Assembly (NCBI GenBank): GCA_963669155.1
Contig: OZ022583.1
Location: 10,931,070 to 10,995,069 of the forward strand
Length of the DNA: 64,000 bases
From: Arbacia lixula
Lineage: Eukaryota; Echinodermata; Echinoidea; Arbacioida; Arbaciidae
Direction of reading: 5' to 3'
The position numbers and the translations under genes are program-made. The notes beneath the pieces are model-generated. The model was given only the letters and a program-made list of their open reading frames with translations. It was not told the DNA's origin and ran no database searches. This document shows, piece by piece, positions 9,791 to 18,956 of this stretch. Positions within the stretch are counted from its first letter, which is position 1. Each line of letters starts with the position of its first letter.

Positions 9791-12700
9791 TTTATTCAAT
9801 CATCATGATTGCAGGAAAAGTTGCATCCTTGATTCTTGGACAAATAAGCACATTCACAGGAAATTTAACAAAAATCACTAAAGGGCATATTTGTTGAAGG
9901 GATATAGTTCACCCTGAAATTAAGTTGGCTTTAATAAAAAACAGAAACATGAAAAAAAAAACATATATAGTGAAGGTTTGATGAAAAGGATATTAAAGAA
10001 AGTTATGATCTTTGAAGTATAGATGCTGTGACGTCATGTGCGAGGTGCTCTCCCTATGTTTACAATTTTTTTTGACAATGTCAATTTTCTCAAAAAGCTA
10101 TGCATTATTTTACCTGTGCATTTGAGATGTTTTTACACTCAAACCTCTATGAAAGCAATTATCATTAATTCATCAAATCCATAAGAAGAGCATTTTATGG
10201 AATCATACAGCACACAACATATGTGTATGGGAGAGCACCTCGGTTAGGAATTGACAGGGGTTAGAGATGTAAGCCCTATGACCGAGTGAGTGACAAATAG
10301 ATCTAAAAATATGTTTTTATCCTGAACAAGTAAACAAAACGAGCAATTCAGGAAGCTCTGAATTTGGCACTGTCACCCTGCTGCTTCCTGTTGAGGTCAA
10401 TCGACAATGACATCTGTGCTACATGCTGGACACGTGCTGGACGCGTTTTTACGGAGCTCTGTCTTTTAATTTGTTTTTATACTGAAATTCCATCTTTTAT
10501 CAATCTTTTAGCAATAAATCTGTTATTTACACATCACTGAAACATCGGAGTCAATTTATTTTGTGTTGGAACGAAGTCTTGATGGATATTTTAGCCGTAG
10601 TTTTTAACTTAGTTTTTAACGCGATCTCCGTGACATCCATGACCAAACCCAGCGGACACGCAGAATCCTACAGCCCATAGCTACGGCGGGCCGCCGCACC
10701 ACTTAGAGTATTGAAGTATTGAAGTACATCGGACATGTACATGAGTGAAATTTTCTTGGAAATCGCAAGCCATCCAAGTGCAATCTCACAACATATTAGC
10801 TGTTTCTTCTTCTTAACGAGCTGTGACTACTTTATATCGATATATTGACTGGTTTTAGTATTTTATCATAGCCTTTAAATTGGCGGGAAAACGGCAGCCA
10901 TTTTGAATTTTTTTGGATTGTCAACATTCTGGATTATCAACATTGCTGGTTACTCTAGATCAAACCTATCACCGTGGGAGCATATAAAGGGAAGTAAACA
11001 CGCATTTAAACCTTCTCTTTTGTGTATTTTATCGTTACAACTTATAATTTGAAGCTGTAGCAAAACACCAAATCATTAGTTACTTCAGCTTTAGAAACCT
11101 GAAAACACTAGATCTACCATGGCTATTTTGTATAGCATTTCGAACATCTTACTGATCTGCTTATTTGTGAAACATCAAATTTATACTTTTGAAGCCATAA
11201 GCAGCGGAGATGTTGATATAACAGCCCCGCAAATTAGTCAAAACAACATCCTAAGCCTACGAAAGGACTGCATTTCGTTCCCGGCAGTGTACTTCAACAC
11301 ATGCAGAACGAAGGCAAATGCAAATTTTGAACTAAGACCAAAGAAACACATCAGCTCTGTCATCATATTATTGTTGGGTGGAGATATCAGTCAAAACCCT
11401 GGGCCGTCAACATGCGGGAAATGCAATGAAACAGTGGGGCGTCAAAGAAAGTTACAATGTGCAGACTGTGATGAAATATACCATGTGAAATGTACAGAAG
11501 TTAGCGTTAAACATTACATTAACATAAAAAAGCAGAAACTTTCTTGGCAGTGTCATGAGTGTAAGCCAGAACCATGTGGCATATGTAACGAAATGGTTAC
11601 CAGACATGATAAGGGGATACAGTGTGATGGGTGCCAGAGGTGGATACATGCAGCTTGTGCTGGCATCAATGATGAAACTTACGCTAGCTTTGAGGGGAAA
11701 AGTTGTGCTTGGATATGTCCAATATGTGAGCTCATGAATATCTCAGATAGCATATTCAACTCATCGTTTGACAGCAGTGAATCAAACCCATTCTCAGTGC
11801 TTAGTGAGGACGAAGTCGGAGCAAATGATCTATCCAATAATGTTAAAAATCAATGCTCCAGTAAAACTCAGAAAAAGCATACATGTAGGAACAAACAAAG
11901 AACAAATAGCTCAAAAAGTAAACTGACATTAATGATAGTCAACTTCCAAAGTATTAGGAACAAAACCACAGAAGTTAAGGTACTTTTGGACCAGTATAAA
12001 CCAGATATAGTCCAGGGAACAGAAACGTGGCTCTCAGACGACATCTATAACAATGAAATCTTTCCAGAAACATACGAGGTATTCCGTCGGGATAGGCAAA
12101 ACAGAGGTCATGGGGGAGTCCTGACTGCTTGCAGGAAGGACATAATAATGACACGCAAAGAAGAATTAGAGGTAGAAAATGAGCTTGTGTGGACCCAAAT
12201 CGAACTCAAGGGGCGTCATTCACTCCTTATTGGAACTGCCTACAAACCAAGTCATGATGACAAACACTTTGTTTCTGAACTAGAAAAATCTTTTGAAAAA
12301 ATTTGTAACAAGGGAAAGGGCTTCAACATAATACTCAGTGGTGATTTCAATCAACCTAACATCGACTGGGTCAGTTCATCAATAGTCCAAGAAAGTACCG
12401 CATCTAGCGATACAGCTGAGCTTCTCCTAGGGGCAGTAACAGGGTTTGGACTGAAACAAAATGTCCATGAACCGACAAGACGTGGAAACCTTCTTGACCT
12501 GGTCTTCACAAATAACGAAAGTCTCGTCCAAGGCATCAAAGTAGAGCCCGGTATAAGTGATCATGACATAGTCATCGTAGATTTGGACTTGACAGCTAAG
12601 TGGAAAAAACAGCCTAGAAGAAAATACTATGTACAAAAGAAAGCAAACGATGAATTGATAAACACTGAATTAGATTCATTATGCGAACAATACTTTTCTC

Positions 12701-15700
12701 TTCGTGATGCAAACGTACAAGAAAAATGGGACAAAATTGAAAATGGAATCAAGCAAACCATGGAAAAACATGTACCAAAGAAAACCGCAGCAAAACCAAA
12801 CAGTCTTCCATGGTTTAACAGAAACCACCATAGGATTAGACGCAAAAAACAAAGGGCTTATAATCAAGCAAGGAAAACACAGGACACAAAGGACTGGGGA
12901 TCCTTTGTAAAAATCCAAAAGGAACTTAGAAAATCATTGAGTACATCAGAAAGAGAGTTTACAGCAACCAGACTTACAACAGCACTAAAGGCAAACGTCA
13001 AGCAATTTTGGTCGTACATGAAACGACTTGGGCCCGGGGAAAATGGAGTAGCAGATCTTATTGCAAACAATTCAGTCATTAGTGACGGGAAAGGGAAAGC
13101 TGAAGCATTGAACAGCCAGTTCACCAGTGTCTTTACAAGAGAAGATAAGTCTGAAATTCCATCAATGGGACCTAGCATAATACCGGACATTCCCAAACTG
13201 GTGATTCACGAAGCGGGTGTCCTGAAACAACTCGAAAAACTGCTACCAAATAAATCCACAGGACCTGATGAACTTCCTCCATGGTTCCTGAAGAGGTTTT
13301 CAGTTAAACTTGCACCTATACTTACAGATGTATTCCAATCATCCATAGACCATGGGGAACTTCCACGCCAGTGGAAAGAAGCAAACATCTGTGCAGTCTT
13401 CAAAAAGGGCAACAGAGCTGCACCGGAAAGTTACAGACCAATCTCCTTAACCAGTGTCACATGCAAAATATTGGAGCACATTATTCATTCACACATCATG
13501 GGTCATTTTGAAGAAAATGACATTTTAGTGGACTCCCAACATGGATTCAGAGCGAAACGCTCAACAGAAACCCAGCTCATCATCACTATCGATGATATCA
13601 CAAGCATCATCGATAAAGGAAAGTCAGTACATATGGCAATACTTGATTTCTCAAAGGCTTTTGACAAAGTGCCGCATTCACGCCTCCTGGCCAAGCTAGA
13701 GCATTACGGCATCAGACACAACATTCAGAAGTGGATACAGGACTTCTTGACTAACCGGATACAAAGGGTGGTATGTGAAGGGAACTTCTCTTCAAACGCA
13801 GATGTTCTATCAGGTGTGCCACAGGGCACAGTCCTCGGGCCACTACTATTCCTAACATATATAAATGATCTACCACAACACCTAAAATGCAAGGTTAGAC
13901 TATTCGCAGATGACTGTTTAGTCTACACATCAGTTAACAGTGAAGAAAATATGGTCTCCCTTCAAGAAGACCTCAAAAGTCTACAACTATGGCAGGACAA
14001 ATGGCAAATGAGCTTCAACCCATCAAAATGCTCAGTAATGGTAATTTCAAACAAGAAGGTACCCCCTACCAGAGACTATGTCTTCTGTGGCCAGACGCTC
14101 GACAAAAAAAGTTCACAACCATACCTTGGGGTTACCATAGACAGTAAATTGTCTTGGGCTGAACACATTAACAATACCGTAAATAATGCAAATCGGACAC
14201 TTGGTTTCCTGAGGAGAAATCTCTGGTTTTGCCCAAAGGACGTCAAAACCACAGCATACACTGCACTTGTGAGACCCAAGCTAGAGTATGCTACATGTGC
14301 TTGGGATCCATATAAAGTGGGACAGATCAAAAAGTTAGAAGGTGTCCAAAGGAAAGCAGCACGCTTCTGCACTGGGGATCATCAGCGGGAGAGCAGTGTC
14401 ACCCAGATGCTAACAGGATTAAAGTGGGAAAAACTTGAAACGAGAAGAAGAAGAAACAGACTAACCATGCTGTACAAGATACAAAAGGGCAAAGTAGACA
14501 TCAGTGCAGATGAGTACATCACATATTCACCTGAAAGCAGAACAAGAAAAAATAATCAAGCACAAATCATTATCCCATTTGCAAGAACAGATACATATAG
14601 GAACTCATTTTTTGTAAGAACACCAAGGGACTGGAATAGATTACGGGAGGAAATAGTCGAGGCAACCACCGTAGACAGCTTTAAATGTGCGCTCGCAGCG
14701 TCCCAGCAGTAGCACACACGATGTTTACATCAAAAGTTGGCGATATGCGGTGGACGCCGCCCTGTCGACTATACTTCAGAAGATTCAGAAGAATGACAGC
14801 TTGGCTTTCTGAGTCCTACACATTGATTTACCATTAGGCTTAAAGGGATATGGTTCACCCTGAAATTAAGTTGATTTCAATAAAAAGAGATACATGAAAG
14901 AAACATTGGGGAAGGTTTGACAAAAATCCGTCAAAGGATAAAAAAAAATGATGATCTTTTGAAATCTAAATTTTCAAACATCACATGCAAGGTGCTCTCC
15001 CATTATGTTGTGTACAAAATAATTCCATATATTGCTCCTTTTCTGTTGTGGATAACGGAATTTTTTTTTTTCGTACAGTTACTATATGTGAGTAAAAACA
15101 TATTTCTAAAATGCACAGGTAAAAGAATGCATATTGATATATCTTTTTGAGAAAATGCACATTTTCAAAAAATTTGTACCCAACATATGGGAGAGCACCT
15201 CGCAAGTGATGTCACAAAATCCAAGTTTTAAAAGATCATAACTTTCTTATCCTTTGACGGATTTTCATCAAACCTTTACTTATGTTTCTTTTGTGTGTCT
15301 CCTTTATTGGAACCAACTTTTCTTCAGGGTGAACTATCTCCTTAAGAGCTGTACATTTCTGAAACCCTTACATTGAGGGTCCCCTTTTACATTTACCCTT
15401 ATATTCACCCTGATATTGGTGTAAAGTCAACATAGATTGCTAAAAAATTTGTCATCTCTAATCTCTATTTTATCTTCATATACATGTATGTGCGAGGCTG
15501 GGATATTTCTGTTATATATGTCCTTTTTTTTATTGTGTGAATAGTGTATGGTGTGGTGTGCTTCATTTTCATGAAGGAATGACAATGAAAGCAGTTGTTC
15601 AACTGTTCCGTCTACATGTACAAAGCACTCAGTCTAACCTGAAATGTGAAAGGACAGTGTGTTTTATTCATATAAGCATCTGTAATGTGTGTGAAGTGTT

Positions 15701-18700
15701 ATAAGAAACATACCTTCATACAGCATGAATCAATGCAGCTTCACGTGTGTAACCTTAGCATGCAGTATTTTAACCATCTCGGTATCAAGCCATACAACTC
15801 ACATTGAGGTATTGCACATGTTATGCCTCCATGGGACTGAGAGGGTTAACAGTCAATTTTGGATGCCAGAAACACTGTTGCTTTGGATGGGATTTGTGTG
15901 TATTACCTGTGCACAAACGAACAGTGACATGTGCAATACTATTCAGTAATCTGCTTGTGAAACCAAACTTATCACTGTGAGAGAGCTATTAACCCTCCCA
16001 ATACCATAGATGAATGAAATGTTTCATAAGTCAATGGGCTTTTCTTGGCTTGGTACTGAAAGAATTGAACCAGGCTCATGTCATATGGTAAGTACTGAAT
16101 GGTGCCAGCAATTATCTCAATCTTTGTCCCGTCGTATCACATTACTTGATAGATACCGGCTCTAATTGCATAACTGGAGGTCACAAGATCACAGATAGTA
16201 CAAAATACCCCCCCCCCCCCCCCAAGAAACTAATGCATTTGTATGCGTTCAGACCAGGGTGCTCTGTTTTGAATGTGCTTTGAGTCTAGTCATGTACCAA
16301 GTATTTAAGTGGAATCAAAACAATTATCTTACAGTTTTGTGGTACCAATTTTTAGTTGAGAAATTGGATTAAAAAACGTTGCATGTTGCAGTATTTCCAT
16401 GAATATATGTGAAATTTGTTTTTATTGTCATTGTTTCTTAGTTTAAAGTTGAATTAAGAAGGGCGCGAATTCCCGTAAATTTTGGTTATACACACTTTAT
16501 ATAGTTCATATAGGCTGTTCAAACAGAGAGCATATCAGAAAACTCATTTGAACGCTCAATATTCTGGTTTGAAAGTCGATATAAATTAGCCTGTTTAGAG
16601 TCCCCGATAAGCCTTGGACGCATAGGTACACGCTGAGCGTGACGTCACGGACGGGATTTGGGTAATATCCAGTGTCTGGTATCAATACAAAAATCAGTGC
16701 AGAAAGAGAGAGAAGATTTTACCAATGTTTTTCAAAGGAAGCCATATCAAACAATAACAAATCATATATACAAATCTTTACTCTCCCTATGTAGAAAAAA
16801 GTATAAATAACGGTTTTCAAGTCTTAAATTGTGAAGTAAGATTGCAAACGATGAGTTATTAGTCAATATTTTCACTTGATTTTCTTATTTTCTACAACTT
16901 GAGAATACTAGCGTAAAGTAGATCCGGCCATCGCCACCCAGCTCATACACACTCGAGCGCGCTGCTTGCTTGAACTTGTCCAGTATACTGCATGCTATGC
17001 GTATGGGGGGCGTTCGTGTGTGTGTGTGTGTGTGCATGCTTGCACACATATAATCACCAACTGATTGCCAGATGCACTGATTATTACATTGAATTTACAA
17101 TTTTGTCTCTCATCCGCGGTGTTGAAGTCGAAAGACAAGGCAGTAAAATCGCTTCAAATGAGAAATATTGGAACACTAGAGACACATCATTGACTATATG
17201 ACATTGCTTAATTCTCATTTATTTTCAAAAATCATTCACATAAAACCATAATAATAGAAGAAAAGTTCTGACGTGAAAGTAAATTCATTCATAATTGTAC
17301 TAGCGTGTATGTCTATGCACACAATATACTGCACTGCTCGCTTTGTTTACTTTCTCACTGTGACCCAAATCCCGTCCGTGACGTCACAGTGCTCGAACAA
17401 TAGTCTCGAGTACTCATCGCCGGAGCGATCAGAGAAAATATGGTGAGGGATAAATCGTCTAAATTTAATATTCTAAGCTTATTTTAGGGGGTTAAAAGGT
17501 CTCTCATAGGTAAGCTAGTGTCATAAGGATGATATTAATGCAAATATCTCATTATTTGGGATCGTCTTCTTAATTCAACTTTAACACAGCCATATGCTTT
17601 GCATTTAAGATACTACACTGTGAATTCATGTCAATGCCAAAAAGAACAAAATATTATGCTGTATTCTCTAATCAGACTGAACATTGTTTCTAACCAACCC
17701 ACATTTGATTGAGCAAAAACTATCCCACATTGCTTTAAAGAAAACAAATGTGAAATTTATATCGATGAAGTGTTATATTCTGTGTCTATATTCCAGGGGT
17801 AAATTACTTCCTGCGCACAGTCGGTAACAAGGTGTCACCAGAGCTGACCATCACAAAAGATGGCGACCATTACTCCTTCACCTCTGTCTCAACCTTCAAG
17901 ACGACCAGCCTCGAGTTTGACATCAACAAGGAGTTTGAGACCACCACAGTTGATGGCAGGAAAGTCAAGGTGAGTGGAAGTATAGAGGTGCATTTCTTAA
18001 CTCTTTCTGTCTCGCCTGAACGAAGTTCGGCTGAGACCTAGTTATCACTTTTCCTGTTAGTCGGTTAGTCTGTTACAAAAATGTTAAAGTTTTCTTTTTA
18101 ACTTGCTTTCATTTTTTAAATTTCTGCATCAATTGTGTTAGTACTTTGGTGATACCACCTTGGGTGATACCATACCCCTTGTGTGTTGATGAGGATGATG
18201 AGGTCAAAGGCCATCTAGGGGTCAAAAGGTCAAATGATGTGAGGCTATGTGCCTTATTTTTCTGAAAGTTTTGGTTTAACTTGCTCTCATCTTTTTTTTT
18301 ATTTCTGCATCAGTTGTGTTCTTTATTTTTACATCCATTTTGTTAAAAGTTGCAGTTCACAGCCACTATACCACAAAGCTTCCTTTTTTCAGTCAACTAT
18401 AATGCTGGTAATGTTGACAAAATGGTGGGGTTCAAACATGTAGGCAGGAACCTAGAGATCCTCAGTGACAGATCACAGCCCATTTACCACAAGGCCTGCT
18501 TTTTATCTTTCAGTCCACTGTGACACTAGAGGATAACAAGTTGATCCAGAAGGAGTTCACCATGGATGGAGGTGGTGAGGACAAGAATGCCATCTACATC
18601 AGGGAGCTGGACGGTAACAAGGACCTCAAAGTGGTGAGTCAGTGAAAAAAAAAACCCAGCTAAACAGCCTAGTTATTTCCTGAAATTGCACATATTTTAA

Positions 18701-18956
18701 TGCATTTCAGTTATTAACGGGGATTAGTGAGGTTTCTTTAATGACTCCAGAGATGCCCAATAGTTGGTTTTCGTTGTACTTAGTTTGAAATGAATCAGAA
18801 AATCAGAGAAGCAAAATAATAATTAACAAAAAAAAAAAAAGAAAAAAAAAATTGCAGGTTCAAATCCTGTCTGGTTCCAAGATTTTTTTATCTGACTTGT
18901 TTTTCATTCATCTACAGGATGGAGCACGCTATCCTTACTACTGGGTGTATGCCTAA
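8457..18956 (+). CDS. Cytosolic fatty-acid-binding protein (four exons)
   Basis: This is an intracellular lipid-binding protein of the FABP/CRABP family, a small beta-barrel carrying fatty acids or other hydrophobic ligands in the cytosol. Exons are 8457-8526, 17797-17969, 18514-18633 and 18918-18956, giving 133 residues. Phases match at each join, and exon 2 is 173 bp with a phase-1 start, the classic size in this family. It begins MADFVGVYNLQKSEKFDEFM, then GVNYFLRTVGN, LTITKDGDHYSF and STFKTTSLEFDINKEF. R111 in YIREL matches the conserved ligand-contact arginine region. Exon 3 is 18 bp longer than the usual 102 and exon 4 is shorter than usual (12 codons, ending ARYPYYWVYA), so the last strands differ from the typical R-x-Y ending. 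Intron 1 is 9.3 kb and holds a retrotransposon, CA repeats and MITEs. The subtype is not assignable. Confidence 0.93.
9748..9790. repeat. CA microsatellite
   Basis: An interrupted (CA)n run lies in FABP intron 1. Confidence 0.9.
9898..10235. mobile_element. Family A TTAA MITE, right-truncated (A2)
   Basis: It starts AGGGATATAGTTCACC after TTGA (a decayed TTAA) and follows the full family A pattern through the central GGAGAGCACCTCG. It then stops abruptly near 10235, where sequence that may be the 5' region of the retrotransposon begins. Confidence 0.7.
11119..14712 (+). CDS. 2A-PHD-PHD-endonuclease-reverse transcriptase polyprotein
   Basis: The 1197-residue retrotransposon protein has no internal stop. 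It opens with a hydrophobic, signal-like leader (SNILLICLFV). A second hydrophobic patch VIILLLGG leads straight into the 2A-like GDISQNPGP (residues 88-96). Two C4HC3 PHD fingers follow: C99/C102/C114/C117/H122/C125/C145/C148, and C153/C156/C169/C172/H177/C180/C200/C203. The AP-endonuclease domain shows E302 (GTETWL), D409 (SGDFNQPN) and D481/H482 (GISDHD). The reverse transcriptase shows FSKAFDKVP with D843, GVPQGTVLGPLLF and the FADD catalytic motif (D931, D932). The C-terminal region has the CR1/L2-typical LVRPKLEYATCAWDP. The start ATG lies in a strong context (ACCATGG). All visible catalytic residues are present, so the protein may be functional. A separate ORF1 was not seen. Confidence 0.95.
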   Translation: MAILYSISNILLICLFVKHQIYTFEAISSGDVDITAPQISQNNILSLRKDCISFPAVYFNTCRTKANANFELRPKKHISSVIILLLGGDISQNPGPSTCGKCNETVGRQRKLQCADCDEIYHVKCTEVSVKHYINIKKQKLSWQCHECKPEPCGICNEMVTRHDKGIQCDGCQRWIHAACAGINDETYASFEGKSCAWICPICELMNISDSIFNSSFDSSESNPFSVLSEDEVGANDLSNNVKNQCSSKTQKKHTCRNKQRTNSSKSKLTLMIVNFQSIRNKTTEVKVLLDQYKPDIVQGTETWLSDDIYNNEIFPETYEVFRRDRQNRGHGGVLTACRKDIIMTRKEELEVENELVWTQIELKGRHSLLIGTAYKPSHDDKHFVSELEKSFEKICNKGKGFNIILSGDFNQPNIDWVSSSIVQESTASSDTAELLLGAVTGFGLKQNVHEPTRRGNLLDLVFTNNESLVQGIKVEPGISDHDIVIVDLDLTAKWKKQPRRKYYVQKKANDELINTELDSLCEQYFSLRDANVQEKWDKIENGIKQTMEKHVPKKTAAKPNSLPWFNRNHHRIRRKKQRAYNQARKTQDTKDWGSFVKIQKELRKSLSTSEREFTATRLTTALKANVKQFWSYMKRLGPGENGVADLIANNSVISDGKGKAEALNSQFTSVFTREDKSEIPSMGPSIIPDIPKLVIHEAGVLKQLEKLLPNKSTGPDELPPWFLKRFSVKLAPILTDVFQSSIDHGELPRQWKEANICAVFKKGNRAAPESYRPISLTSVTCKILEHIIHSHIMGHFEENDILVDSQHGFRAKRSTETQLIITIDDITSIIDKGKSVHMAILDFSKAFDKVPHSRLLAKLEHYGIRHNIQKWIQDFLTNRIQRVVCEGNFSSNADVLSGVPQGTVLGPLLFLTYINDLPQHLKCKVRLFADDCLVYTSVNSEENMVSLQEDLKSLQLWQDKWQMSFNPSKCSVMVISNKKVPPTRDYVFCGQTLDKKSSQPYLGVTIDSKLSWAEHINNTVNNANRTLGFLRRNLWFCPKDVKTTAYTALVRPKLEYATCAWDPYKVGQIKKLEGVQRKAARFCTGDHQRESSVTQMLTGLKWEKLETRRRRNRLTMLYKIQKGKVDISADEYITYSPESRTRKNNQAQIIIPFARTDTYRNSFFVRTPRDWNRLREEIVEATTVDSFKCALAASQQ
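11380..11406 (+). other. 2A-like ribosome-skipping motif in the retrotransposon
   Basis: The codons read GDISQNPGP. The invariant D-x-x-x-N-P-G-P core is present, and the motif sits directly behind a hydrophobic run, as in N-terminal 2A motifs known from sea-urchin retroelements. The usual glutamate (D-V/I-E) is serine here, so activity is uncertain. Skipping would release a 95-residue leader and start the PHD/EN/RT protein with proline. Confidence 0.8.
14844..15341. mobile_element. Full-length family A TTAA MITE (A3)
   Basis: TTAA occurs at both ends (14840-14843 and 15342-15345). Left end AGGGATATGGTTCACCCTGA; right end GGGTGAACTATCTCC. The two halves are long inverted repeats, each with GGTGCTCTCCCAT or its complement. 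It lies about 50 bp past the retrotransposon 3' end, in FABP intron 1. Confidence 0.85.
16208..16223. repeat. Poly-C tract
   Basis: A run of 16 C residues. Similar runs recur near 5310, 5607, 57826, 59085, 60400, 60583 and 62478, with poly-G near 47621 and 59837. Confidence 0.9.
16447..17580. mobile_element. Family F TTAA element, 1134 bp, 15 bp perfect TIRs
   Basis: TTAA lies at 16443-16446 and 17581-17584. The 15 bp termini AGTTGAATTAAGAAG and CTTCTTAATTCAACT are perfect inverted repeats. A second inverted pair inside, GTGACGTCACGGACGGG near 16639 and CCGTCCGTGACGTCAC near 17372, contains a CRE-like TGACGTCA. No transposase ORF is visible. It ends 216 bp before FABP exon 2. Confidence 0.85.

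Larger units (their letters stand above)
10240..14792 (+). mobile_element. Non-LTR retrotransposon (CR1/L2-like), apparently intact
   Basis: The single long ORF at 11119-14712 codes for endonuclease and reverse transcriptase. The 3' end is marked by two tandem copies of TTCAGAAGA at 14775-14792, the kind of short-repeat tail found on CR1/L2-type elements in place of poly-A. The 5' boundary is uncertain; I place it where family A sequence stops near 10240. No clear target duplication was found. The element is in sense orientation inside FABP intron 1. Confidence 0.75.
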
